Positions 1-6,790 of a stretch of DNA of 8,601 bases are shown in pieces. Made by a program: the position numbers and the translations under genes. This DNA comes from Halobacteriovoraceae bacterium (GTDB lineage: Bacteria; Bdellovibrionota; Bacteriovoracia; Bacteriovoracales; Bacteriovoracaceae). Position 1 is the stretch's first letter; each line of letters opens with the position of its first letter. The notes beneath the pieces are model-generated. The model did no database searches. It saw nothing but the letters and a program-made list of their open reading frames with translations, and had not been told where the DNA came from. The stretch spans positions 1 through 8,601 of the forward strand of contig JABJPQ010000454.1 in NCBI GenBank assembly GCA_018663815.1. The letters are read 5' to 3'.

Positions 1-794
1 AGAGAGTTCAGCTTGCTAGGCATCCCAAGCGTCCCCATACAACAGATTATATCGACTCATTGGTTGATGATTTTCATGAGGTTCATGGGGATAGAAGATA
101 TAGCGATGATCCTTCTATGATAACTGGATTTGGCTATTTTAGAGGACATAAGGTTTGTGTTGTTGGAATTGAAAAAGGTCGAAAAACCCAAGAAAAAATT
201 AAAAGAAATTTTGGAATGGCCAGGCCAGAAGGCTATCGAAAAGCCATTCGAGTATTAGAAATGGCCGCAAATTTTAAAATTCCTGTGATTAGCTTCGTTG
301 ATACTCCTGGTGCTTACCCTGGGATTGGAGCAGAGGAACGAGGTCAGGCGCAAGCGATTGCACAAAACTTAGAAGACATGTTTGAAATAAAATCACCCAT
401 TATTGCTATTGTCATTGTTGAGGGGGGATCAGGTGGAGCCCTTGGAATCGCTATTGCCGATAAAGTCCATATGATGGAGTACTCGGTGTACTCTGTTATT
501 TCACCAGAATCATGTGCTTCAATATTATGGTCTGATCCTAAGAAGGCACAATTTGCAGCAAACTCATTAAAGCTAGATCCGAATAAAGCGCTAGAGCTAA
601 AAGTGATTGATTCTATTATTCCTGAACCCACCGGCGGAGCACATCGAGATGTTGCTATGGCCACAAAAATTTTAGCGGATAAAATTGAAGAAGATATTAT
701 TGAGCTTAATAAATTACCCACTGAAGAATTACTTGAAAATAGATTTAATAAATTTCGTGCGATGGGAAATCAAACGATTGATATGGGAGAATAA
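1..794 (+). CDS. accA: Acetyl-CoA carboxylase carboxyltransferase subunit alpha, 5'-truncated by window
   Basis: AccA pairs with AccD to form the carboxyltransferase that moves the carboxyl group from biotin on BCCP to acetyl-CoA, giving malonyl-CoA for fatty-acid synthesis in the cytoplasm. The reading frame is open from base 3 and begins inside the protein with VQLARHPKRP, which matches the family about 60 residues in. A TTG at 60 is therefore an internal codon, not the start. Visible family motifs are HGDR, KGRKTQEKIKRNFGMARPEGYRKA, split across 176-243, then the crotonase-fold segments DTPGAYPGIGAEERGQ and EGGSGGALGIAIADKV, YSVISPESCASILW and the near-C-terminal IDSIIPEPTGGAHR. About 263 residues are visible of a usual length near 320, and the C-terminus is complete. 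It is the first visible gene of a + strand run, ending three bases before yicC. No damage is seen. Identity is very secure. Confidence 0.97.
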   Translation, partial: RVQLARHPKRPHTTDYIDSLVDDFHEVHGDRRYSDDPSMITGFGYFRGHKVCVVGIEKGRKTQEKIKRNFGMARPEGYRKAIRVLEMAANFKIPVISFVDTPGAYPGIGAEERGQAQAIAQNLEDMFEIKSPIIAIVIVEGGSGGALGIAIADKVHMMEYSVYSVISPESCASILWSDPKKAQFAANSLKLDPNKALELKVIDSIIPEPTGGAHRDVAMATKILADKIEEDIIELNKLPTEELLENRFNKFRAMGNQTIDMGE

Positions 795-797
795 TTA

Positions 798-1670
798 ATG
801 ACCATTCAATCAATGACAGGTTTTGGTAAAGGTGAGCTTGAGAATGATAATTTTAGCCTCGCTGTTGAAATAAAATCAGTTAATCATCGCTTTAAAGACA
901 TGCGTTTTAAAATGGGATCAACTTTTAATGCTCACGAAATTATTTTAAAAAAGAAAATGGAATCTCTTTTTACTCGTGGCAGTTTTGATATTTTTGTGAA
1001 CTATAAAAAGAATGTTCAAAAACAAACTGAAATTAATCTAGACTTAGATAAGATCAAAAACTATATCGAGGGAATAAAAGAACTTTGTGACATTGATGGA
1101 GTTGAAATAAATATTCAGCCGACAGAGTTTCTACGTAGCGACTTTTATAAAGAGGATGAAGACAAAGATATACAGTTAATAGAGTTGCTTGGGCCTGCCT
1201 TTGATACAGCCATTAAGGACTTGGTTGTAAGCCGAGAGGAAGAGGGACAAAAGCTAATTGAAACTCTCAAAAAGCACCAAAGTGAATTTGAAGGTCACTT
1301 TTTAAAACTGACACCCTTAAAAGAATCTTATCAAGTCAACGTGAGAGAGAAATTACTGAAACGATTTAAAGAAGAAAGTGTTCCTATTGCTATTGATGAT
1401 TCTCGTTTTTTACAAGAAATAATTTATTATTTAGAAAAACTTGATATTGATGAAGAGATCAATCGTATAAGTATTCACCTTGAAAAACTAACCAGTCTTT
1501 TATTGTCACACGATGAGGTGGGGAGACAAATTGATTTTTTGATTCAGGAACTCAATCGTGAAACAAATACGATCGGATCTAAATCTGGTAATCATGAAAT
1601 TTCTGAGCATGTCGTGCAGATGAAAGTTCAGTTAGAAAAAATACGAGAACAAGCACTTAATTTGCAATAG
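798..1670 (+). CDS. yicC: YicC family endoribonuclease
   Basis: The 290-residue protein opens with MTIQSMTGFGKGE, the hallmark start of the YicC/YloC family (E. coli YicC is about 287 residues). It ends with the family's conserved C-terminal DUF1732 block, seen as GRQIDFLIQELNRETNTIGS followed by KSGNHEISEHVVQMKVQLEK. YicC proteins are known as cytoplasmic endoribonucleases involved in RNA decay. The target here cannot be read from sequence. The ATG start is supported by the family-typical N-terminus and by GGGAG at 785-789, inside the end of accA, eight bases upstream. Only three bases separate it from the accA stop, so translation may be coupled. The gmk gene follows after ten bases, a yicC-gmk adjacency common in many bacteria. 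The middle part is rich in charged residues and helical in character, as expected. No missing motif is seen. Confidence 0.93.
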   Translation: MTIQSMTGFGKGELENDNFSLAVEIKSVNHRFKDMRFKMGSTFNAHEIILKKKMESLFTRGSFDIFVNYKKNVQKQTEINLDLDKIKNYIEGIKELCDIDGVEINIQPTEFLRSDFYKEDEDKDIQLIELLGPAFDTAIKDLVVSREEEGQKLIETLKKHQSEFEGHFLKLTPLKESYQVNVREKLLKRFKEESVPIAIDDSRFLQEIIYYLEKLDIDEEINRISIHLEKLTSLLLSHDEVGRQIDFLIQELNRETNTIGSKSGNHEISEHVVQMKVQLEKIREQALNLQ

Positions 1671-1680
1671 AGGAAATAAG

Positions 1681-2250
1681 GTGAGTAACCGAGGTAAAAT
1701 TATTGTTATTGTCGCTCCTTCAGGAACAGGTAAATCAACACTTATCAACAAGCTTAAACAAGATATTTCAACTTTAGAGTGGTCTGTTTCATGTACGACG
1801 AGACCCATGCGTGCGGGCGAAATACATGGAGAAGATTACTTCTTTTTGGATCGTGATGAGTTTTTAAAACTAAAAGATCAAAATGAATTTGTTGAGTGGG
1901 CTGAAGTTCATTCTAATTTTTATGGAACGAGAAAATCTTTTATTGATGAAGGACTTTTAACCGGCAAACATCTTTTGTTTGATCTTGATGTACAAGGGTG
2001 TGATTCGATGAAGGCTACTTATGGAGCTGAAGCTCAAATTATTTTTATAGAACCTCCAAGTGTAGCAGAGTTGGAGAGTAGGCTATTATTGAGGGCCACT
2101 GATGCAAGAGATGTTATTTCAAAACGGGTTAACAATGCAAAAAAAGAATTACTAAGAAAAAATGATTACGATTTTAATGTTATTAATGATGACTTTGATA
2201 ATGCCTATTCAGAATTATTAACGACAGTTCAAAAAATACTGAAAGAGTAG
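1681..2250 (+). CDS. gmk: Guanylate kinase
   Basis: Guanylate kinase phosphorylates GMP (and dGMP) to GDP with ATP, feeding GTP synthesis and, indirectly, ppGpp. The P-loop APSGTGKST covers residues 12-20. The GMP-binding region follows as SCTTRPMRAGEIHGEDYFF (about 37-55) and EFVEWAEVHSNFYGT (69-83), with the conserved Glu72 and Tyr81. DLDVQG lies at 101-106, the lid at about 128-140 (the usual RGRGT-like loop reads LLRATDA), and a late NDDF motif is present. At 189 residues it is slightly shorter than E. coli Gmk (about 207), because the C-terminal tail is short. The start is GTG, chosen because the P-loop position fits the family and because AGGAAA at 1671-1676 lies just upstream, directly after the yicC stop. 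Eleven bases separate its stop from the proposed start of rel. The juxtaposition with rel makes sense, since GDP and GTP are the substrates for (p)ppGpp. Confidence 0.96.
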   Translation: MSNRGKIIVIVAPSGTGKSTLINKLKQDISTLEWSVSCTTRPMRAGEIHGEDYFFLDRDEFLKLKDQNEFVEWAEVHSNFYGTRKSFIDEGLLTGKHLLFDLDVQGCDSMKATYGAEAQIIFIEPPSVAELESRLLLRATDARDVISKRVNNAKKELLRKNDYDFNVINDDFDNAYSELLTTVQKILKE

Positions 2251-2255
2251 AGGAG
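2251..2255 (+). promoter_or_regulatory. Shine-Dalgarno site for rel, fixing an ATT start
   Basis: AGGAG follows the gmk stop codon directly. Six bases (TAAGCT) separate it from an ATT at 2262-2264, which is ideal spacing for initiation. No ATG, GTG or TTG in any frame lies at a usable distance from it, so the site would have no purpose unless the ATT is used. The yicC-gmk junction has the same layout: a stop, then AGGA, then a start ten bases after the stop. That supports reading this as the genuine initiation site of rel. Confidence 0.7.
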
Positions 2256-2261
2256 TAAGCT

Positions 2262-4454
2262 ATTTTTCACCGCCTAGATTTTTCCCATGAAGGGGATGTA
2301 ACCATTGAAGAACTTGCTCGTAGAGTAAAGTCTGCAGATCCTAAAGCAGATATTGATTTACTTACAAAAGCTTATGAGTTTGCAGAGTTACACCATCGAC
2401 CACAAAAAAGAAGTTCAGGTGAAGCCTATATCATACATCCTATGAATGTTGCGGTTACCTTGGTTAAGCTAAAGATGGATTTACAAAGTATTTGTGGCGG
2501 ACTCTTACACGATGTAGTTGAAGATTGTGATGTTTCTGAAGCAACTGTGCGGGAAGAATTTGGTGATGATATAGCAAATATTGTCATTGGTTGTACTAAA
2601 ATTTCAAAAATAAAATTTAAAACGAAAGAAGAAACACAGGCTGAAAATTTTCGAAAAATGGTTGTGGCCATGGCCAAAGACATTCGAGTTATTATTGTTA
2701 AGCTTGCTGATAGAATGCATAATATGTTGACGTTGCAATATGTTTCAAAAGAAAGGCAAGTCAAAAAAGCCCAAGAAACACTTGATATTTATGTTCCATT
2801 GGCGAGTCGACTGGGGATTAATTCAGTTAAAAGTGAACTTGAAGATTTATGTCTTCGTTTTCTTCATCCTGAGTTCTATTATCGATTAGCTGAAAAAATT
2901 GCCATGAAAAAATCTGAGCGAGAATCGTATATTCATGACTCTGTTCAAAATGTAATTGAGCACCTTTCTGAGTATTCAATTAAAGCAGACGTTTCCGGCC
3001 GGCCGAAGCATTTTTATTCTATTTATAAAAAAATGCATAATAGAGGTGTTGATTACGATCAAATACAAGACTTATTAGCCTTTAGAATAATTGTTAACAA
3101 TATTACTGAGTGTTATAAATGTCTGGGGATTATTCACTCATCTTATACTCCTGTTCCTGGTCGATTTAAAGACTATATTGCGATACCTAAAGTGAATGGT
3201 TATCAATCATTGCACACAACAGTTATTGGACTTAAGGCCGAAAGAATTGAGATACAGATTAGAACTGCCGAGATGCATGAAATTGCAGAAACGGGAGTTG
3301 CTGCTCATTGGTTGTATAAAGAAAAAGATAAAAAGCCAAAGCATCTGAAATGGATTGACGAATTAATGGAGTACAATCGTGAGATTACTCAAAGCTCGGA
3401 GTTCATGGATGTTGTTAAAAACGATCTTGATATTGGTGGAATATTTGTTTTTACCCCAACAGGGGATGTACGAGAATTAAGGTACGGTGCTACTCCATTA
3501 GACTTTGCCTTTTCCGTTCATACGGCCGTTGGAAGCACTTGTGTAGGGGCTAAAGTAAATGGTAAAATGGTACCATTAAAGTACCGGCTTAAGTCGGGTG
3601 ATACAGTTGAAGTATTAACTTCTAAAGCACAAACTCCAAGTAAAGATTGGCTTAAAATTGTTAAAACTAGCCGAGCGCGAACAAAAATAAAACAGCATTT
3701 ACTAAAGATTGAACGAGAAAAAAATCGAACCATGGGAGAGGAGTTGCTTGAAAAGGCACTTCGAACGGCCGGAACAACGACTAAGGCACTTGAAAAGAAA
3801 AATGAGTTTAATAAAGCTTATGATCAGCTTTACATAAAAGACCTTCCGGAATTGCATTTGCATATAGGGTCAGGGCGATTTTCAATAAAACAAATTTTTG
3901 ACCTCATACCATCGCTAGAAACGACGAATTTAAATGATGATGTAAAAGAAAAACGGAAAAAAGAATTTGATAGCCTTTATAGTGAAATATCAAATACGGC
4001 CAAGAAAAAAGCGCATAAAGATAATGCGGTTATTGTCGATGGACTTGATGATATAATGGTAAGGATGGGGAAGTGTTGTAATCCTATCCCTGGTGACCCC
4101 ATTGTAGGGTTTATTACCAGAGGGCGGGGAGTCACAATTCATACCCATGCATGCCCCCGCGTGCGAGAAATTGAAGATGCGAGAAAGATTTTTGTTGAAT
4201 GGAACTCTTCTTATGCCTTTCGACACCCAGTTAGCGTAAGAGTGATAACCCACGATAGACCAGGAACACTCTCGCGGATTACAAACAATATCCACGGACA
4301 TGGCATCAATATTAAATCCGCAATTGCGAAGTCGTTACCTGACATGAAGGGCAGCTTTCTTTTTGAGGTTGAAGTTAAGGATTACTCTGAATTTTTAAAA
4401 GTTGTCTCTATTATTGAGTCTATGGAAGAGATTATATCGGTTACTCGGGCATAA
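2262..4454 (+). CDS. rel: Bifunctional (p)ppGpp synthetase/hydrolase (Rel/SpoT), probable ATT start
   Basis: Rel/SpoT enzymes make and degrade the alarmone (p)ppGpp, the signal of the stringent response. With the ATT start the protein has 730 residues, typical for long Rel proteins. Numbered from there, the hydrolase HD domain shows Arg50 and His59 (QKRSSGEAYIIHP), His83-Asp84 (LLHDVVED) and Asp150 (KLADRMHN). These four are each exactly six positions beyond the known Streptococcus Rel residues 44, 53, 77-78 and 144. The synthetase domain has SGRPKHFYSIYKKM, RFKD at 301-304 (the RXKD type of bifunctional enzymes, not the RelA EXDD type), GYQSLHT at 313-319, EIQIRT at 330-335 and AAHW. TGS follows at about 392-455, then the zinc-finger region with CC at 605-606 and the HTHAC motif, and a C-terminal ACT domain from about 655. 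Every domain looks intact. The first ATG (2442) would remove Arg50 and His59, so it cannot be the real start. The upstream frame closes at TAA 2256-2258. ATT at 2304, after AAGGGG, is a weaker alternative start. Function is secure; the exact start is inferred. Confidence 0.93.
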   Translation: MFHRLDFSHEGDVTIEELARRVKSADPKADIDLLTKAYEFAELHHRPQKRSSGEAYIIHPMNVAVTLVKLKMDLQSICGGLLHDVVEDCDVSEATVREEFGDDIANIVIGCTKISKIKFKTKEETQAENFRKMVVAMAKDIRVIIVKLADRMHNMLTLQYVSKERQVKKAQETLDIYVPLASRLGINSVKSELEDLCLRFLHPEFYYRLAEKIAMKKSERESYIHDSVQNVIEHLSEYSIKADVSGRPKHFYSIYKKMHNRGVDYDQIQDLLAFRIIVNNITECYKCLGIIHSSYTPVPGRFKDYIAIPKVNGYQSLHTTVIGLKAERIEIQIRTAEMHEIAETGVAAHWLYKEKDKKPKHLKWIDELMEYNREITQSSEFMDVVKNDLDIGGIFVFTPTGDVRELRYGATPLDFAFSVHTAVGSTCVGAKVNGKMVPLKYRLKSGDTVEVLTSKAQTPSKDWLKIVKTSRARTKIKQHLLKIEREKNRTMGEELLEKALRTAGTTTKALEKKNEFNKAYDQLYIKDLPELHLHIGSGRFSIKQIFDLIPSLETTNLNDDVKEKRKKEFDSLYSEISNTAKKKAHKDNAVIVDGLDDIMVRMGKCCNPIPGDPIVGFITRGRGVTIHTHACPRVREIEDARKIFVEWNSSYAFRHPVSVRVITHDRPGTLSRITNNIHGHGINIKSAIAKSLPDMKGSFLFEVEVKDYSEFLKVVSIIESMEEIISVTRA

Positions 4455-4471
4455 GCTCTTGGAAAACTGAG

Positions 4472-4477
4472 TATAAT
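4472..4477 (+). promoter_or_regulatory. Possible -10 box in the rel / beta-barrel gap
   Basis: The 38-base gap after rel contains a perfect TATAAT. No convincing -35 hexamer lies 16-18 bases upstream, and there is no TGn extension. A start site about seven bases downstream would leave a leader of only around ten bases before the ATG at 4493. It could let the envelope gene pair be expressed separately from the rel operon, but a chance match in AT-rich DNA is quite possible. No terminator hairpin is visible in the gap. Confidence 0.25.
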
Positions 4478-4492
4478 TTGGAATAATAGCCT

Positions 4493-5293
4493 ATGTTCTA
4501 TCGTTTAGTCTTATTCATCTTTTCTTTCACAATTATGACATTTTCATACTCAGAAGATAATTTTTTAGAATTTGGCAACGTTGATTTTGGAAGAAACTTT
4601 AAAGAGAAAAGCAAATGGACTTTAAAGTCAGGACTTAGTTATATCAGATATCCTTCAGCATTTCCGGACTTAGAAGGAGTCCATGAAAGTATAGATGGAG
4701 TAGAGTTTAATGAACTCAATGGTTATAGCTTAAGTATTGGACGTGATTTTTATATCGGAAATTCATTTTCATCGGAACTCTCAATCAGAGGTCATTATGC
4801 TCGAACAATAGATAAAGTTGTGGGCTATGCGACTGAAGAAATAAAAGTTGAATTTGCTGAGACAAGAACGGCTCATCAATTTAGTGCCTTGGAAGCTGTA
4901 TTCGCTTTAAATTATATATTTGATTATAAAGTTATCGACCTCCAGCCTTTTTTTGAGATTGGGCTTGGCTCCGGAACATCAGAGTCTGAAAAACAGTACT
5001 CAAGAGTTGGCCTTCCTACAGAAACTGAGGGCTCGGAAAGTTATGATGCAAGTGTAAGTGAAAAGTTCAGCTTCTCACAAATATCATTAGGTTTGAATCT
5101 TATTTCTTATAAAGGCTTAATGTCTTATATTCGTTTCTCATCTATGCAGATGGTAAAGACTTTTAGAGAAACCACTGGAACAAATAAAGTAAAGGGAGCT
5201 GCAACTATTTTTGATATTAGTTCCAAAGAGTCGAGCTTAAATGAATCTGAAAATGTAAGTGTTGTGTCGATTGGTATCGGAAGGTATTTTTAA
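4493..5293 (+). CDS. Predicted outer-membrane beta-barrel protein, function unknown
   Basis: I do not recognise a named family. The 266-residue protein begins with a typical signal peptide: Arg4, then a hydrophobic run (LVLFIFSFTIMTF), with a likely signal peptidase I cut after about residue 20 (SYS|ED). The mature part has many short stretches of alternating polar and hydrophobic residues (WTLKSGLSYIRY, GYSLSIGRDFYIG, LSIRGHYA, LQPFFEIGLGSG, FSQISLGLNLIS, LMSYIRFSSM), separated by charged, Ser/Glu-rich loops. It ends VSVVSIGIGRYF with Phe as the last residue, the classic C-terminal strand signal read by the BAM machinery. This supports a small outer-membrane barrel of about 8-10 strands, perhaps OmpA/OmpW-like in fold. 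The Shine-Dalgarno is weak (TTGGA about ten bases upstream). The stop overlaps the next start in TAATG, so it is probably made together with the lipoprotein downstream. Function and ligand are unknown. Confidence 0.7.
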   Translation: MFYRLVLFIFSFTIMTFSYSEDNFLEFGNVDFGRNFKEKSKWTLKSGLSYIRYPSAFPDLEGVHESIDGVEFNELNGYSLSIGRDFYIGNSFSSELSIRGHYARTIDKVVGYATEEIKVEFAETRTAHQFSALEAVFALNYIFDYKVIDLQPFFEIGLGSGTSESEKQYSRVGLPTETEGSESYDASVSEKFSFSQISLGLNLISYKGLMSYIRFSSMQMVKTFRETTGTNKVKGAATIFDISSKESSLNESENVSVVSIGIGRYF

Positions 5294-6129
5294 TGGCTAA
5301 GCTGTTATTATTTATTTTTATTTTTACAATTTATAATTGTGACACTGTAGAGGAAGAGTATTTGTATAATTCAAATTCTCCTGAGTACGCTGACATTTTA
5401 GCATGGGCTGCGCAAGAGTGTGTTGATAATGCTGAGGTCTTTGATGCTCTTGATACTGCTGGAGACTTTGAAGGGTCAGGGCAACTTAACAGAATTTATA
5501 AAATCACCCAAGATGATCATGACAGTGAAACTATTTTTATGAAAATTTATGCTGTTTCAGCATCTGAAATGCAAGTGATAGTTAGTTCAAGCGTGAAACT
5601 TGATAAAAGAATTATCTTTTCAAAAACAGACCATGATGAGCTTCTAGCACAGTTAAAGATTGTAGCCTGCTCTGAGGAATATAAGGCTAACTTCTCAGCT
5701 AGTGGATTGGATAACTCTGATCGCATGACTTTGACTTGGAAAAAAGAAACAGTTCACACTATTGACGGTGATGATGATGATGATGTAGCAGATAAGTATA
5801 GTCGACAAACTGATACTTTAATTTTTGATAGAAATCTTCCACTCTTTTTTTATTTCTATAATGGAACAAAAACTGGAGACTTAAAAAAGGCTGTTGCTTC
5901 AGATAAAGTAACGGGAACTAGTAAAATTAGTATTGTCGAAGTTACTGGTACTTCTGAGTGTTCAGACGATGAGCGATGTAACCTACTTATAAGTATTACA
6001 GATACCTCAAGCTTCCCAACATGTGAAATCGAAATAAATAAAAATAAATTTGAAACAAATGCATACAGTGATGAGTTCTTTTCACCCGCTAGCTCAGGTT
6101 GTGTGTTTCTTGAATCGGCAGACGTCTAA
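5293..6129 (+). CDS. Predicted cysteine-rich lipoprotein, function unknown
   Basis: No known family is recognised. The 278-residue protein starts MAKLLLFIFIFTIYNC, a short lipoprotein-type signal peptide with a non-ideal lipobox (IYNC) placing the lipidated cysteine at residue 16. The cleavage is followed by an acidic stretch (DTVEEE). Six further cysteines lie in the mature part (ECVDN, ACSEE, SECSDDERCN, PTCEIE, SGCVFLE), an even number that could form disulfides in the periplasm or at the surface. An aspartate run at residues 160-164 sits in a DG-D-rich segment that might bind a cation or be a linker. The start ATG shares its A with the stop of the beta-barrel gene (TAATG) and has GGAAGG at 5279-5284, so coupled translation is likely. 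It may partner the barrel at the outer membrane. If the lipobox is not used, it would be a secreted or inner-membrane-anchored protein. Its stop overlaps that of the opposing DUF218 gene. Confidence 0.65.
   Translation: MAKLLLFIFIFTIYNCDTVEEEYLYNSNSPEYADILAWAAQECVDNAEVFDALDTAGDFEGSGQLNRIYKITQDDHDSETIFMKIYAVSASEMQVIVSSSVKLDKRIIFSKTDHDELLAQLKIVACSEEYKANFSASGLDNSDRMTLTWKKETVHTIDGDDDDDVADKYSRQTDTLIFDRNLPLFFYFYNGTKTGDLKKAVASDKVTGTSKISIVEVTGTSECSDDERCNLLISITDTSSFPTCEIEINKNKFETNAYSDEFFSPASSGCVFLESADV
5770..5784 (+). repeat. Five tandem GAT codons (poly-Asp run)
   Basis: GAT is repeated five times in frame within the lipoprotein gene, giving five aspartates after Asp-Gly. A triplet repeat can change in copy number without breaking the frame, so it could vary in length between strains. 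It is short, and may simply reflect an acidic loop. Confidence 0.6.
6126..6129. other. Overlapping convergent stop codons
   Basis: The + strand lipoprotein gene ends with TAA at 6127-6129 and the - strand DUF218 gene ends with TAG reading 6128-6126. The two operons therefore meet with no spacer, and any transcription terminator must lie inside one of the coding regions. I could not see a clear hairpin with a T-run on either side. Confidence 0.95.
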
Positions 6130-6788
6130 GCCTGCTCCCGATCCCAAAAAAGTAAAAAGGTAGATGTTTTAAAATATTTATAAACTTCCTTAACAAGTTT
6201 TTTTACATTTTTTATATGCCCATAATCTCGGGCAATACTTTCATAATAAAAATTAACTTTTGAATTTTTATCTCTAAGCGCTTGCATGATACTTGCGATT
6301 CTAAAAATATGATAATCACTTGAGATAATAAGAACGTTTTCAACTGTGGGAAGTGTTGTTAGGTAATTTAGGGTTGCAAGACCGTTCTCAATTGTATTTC
6401 TAGCTAGGTAATCCAGTTCTATATGGTGTCCCTCTTGTTCTAGATAATCTTCCACAGATATGTTTTTGCCTTGTTTTTTTAAGAGGATTTCTAAATTATT
6501 TTTTGAATATACGCCGGTAATAAAAATTTTTGCTGAGGGATATTTTTCTGCCTTTTTTAGTGTGTAATCTATCCTTCCCGTATCGCCGGTAAAGACGGCA
6601 ATCACATCTGGAGTTCTTTGAAAAAAGGCTTGATCTGAAATATTGTTTTGTTTTTCTGCATAGATGGGCAAATAAACACATAAAAGAGTATAGGAGATAA
6701 AAGAGAGAAAGGTGAGGACAATTATTGATTGAAAAATTCTTCTTGATCTCGTTCTCTTTGTTTCAAAAATGTATTTTTTGGTAAACAA
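6126..6788 (-). CDS. Membrane-anchored DUF218 (SanA/YdcF/ElyC-like) protein
   Basis: The 220-residue protein has a basic N-terminus (KRTRSRR), one membrane helix at about residues 18-40, and then a DUF218-type domain. Family signs are the first strand and loop DVIAVFTGDTGR (61-72), the strand KIFITGVYS (87-95), the LARNTIENG motif (128-136, matching the usual ESRNTYENA) and IISSDYHIFR (154-163, matching the usual TSDYHMPRA). Members such as SanA, YdcF and ElyC are linked to envelope or peptidoglycan-precursor processes and nucleotide-like ligand binding, but the reaction is mostly unsettled, so no specific function is claimed. The domain most likely faces the periplasm, by analogy to SanA and ElyC. 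The start is TTG at 6788-6786, supported by AAAGGATAG just upstream, lying at the end of ridA, and by the two-base gap to the ridA stop. This suggests coupled translation. The stop (TAG) overlaps the stop of the convergent lipoprotein gene by four bases in total. Confidence 0.85.
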   Translation of the reverse strand: MFTKKYIFETKRTRSRRIFQSIIVLTFLSFISYTLLCVYLPIYAEKQNNISDQAFFQRTPDVIAVFTGDTGRIDYTLKKAEKYPSAKIFITGVYSKNNLEILLKKQGKNISVEDYLEQEGHHIELDYLARNTIENGLATLNYLTTLPTVENVLIISSDYHIFRIASIMQALRDKNSKVNFYYESIARDYGHIKNVKKLVKEVYKYFKTSTFLLFWDREQA

Positions 6789-6790
6789 AA

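Noticed and set aside
60..62. TTG as the start of accA
   Set aside because: The frame is open to the window edge and the upstream codons match AccA, so the gene begins outside the window.
344..721. 125-residue open frame on the - strand inside accA
   Set aside because: It is a shadow of accA in the opposite strand, with no Shine-Dalgarno or recognisable domain. The same applies to the - strand frames inside rel and to the 61-residue frame inside the DUF218 gene.
2287..2301. Tiny ORF MKGM as a leader peptide before rel
   Set aside because: It is four codons long, has no Shine-Dalgarno, and lies wholly inside the homologous or near-homologous N-terminus of rel. It is kept only as a hint of a possible indel.
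2442..2444. First ATG of the rel frame as the true start
   Set aside because: It would delete Arg50 and His59 of the hydrolase site, and the upstream translated sequence clearly matches the Rel family.
2665..2676. 12-base palindrome TGGCCATGGCCA
   Set aside because: It lies within conserved rel coding sequence (VVAMAKD) with no partner site seen. Chance is likely.
2995..3004. CCGGCCGGCC, a GC-rich palindrome (GGCCGGCC) in AT-rich DNA
   Set aside because: It encodes the conserved Gly-Arg-Pro of the Rel synthetase domain, so the codons explain it.
3566..3577. 12-base palindrome AATGGTACCATT
   Set aside because: It is coding sequence of the TGS region (GKMVPL), with no second copy noticed and no regulatory context.
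4455..4492. Terminator after rel
   Set aside because: The 38 bases show no stem-loop followed by a T-run.
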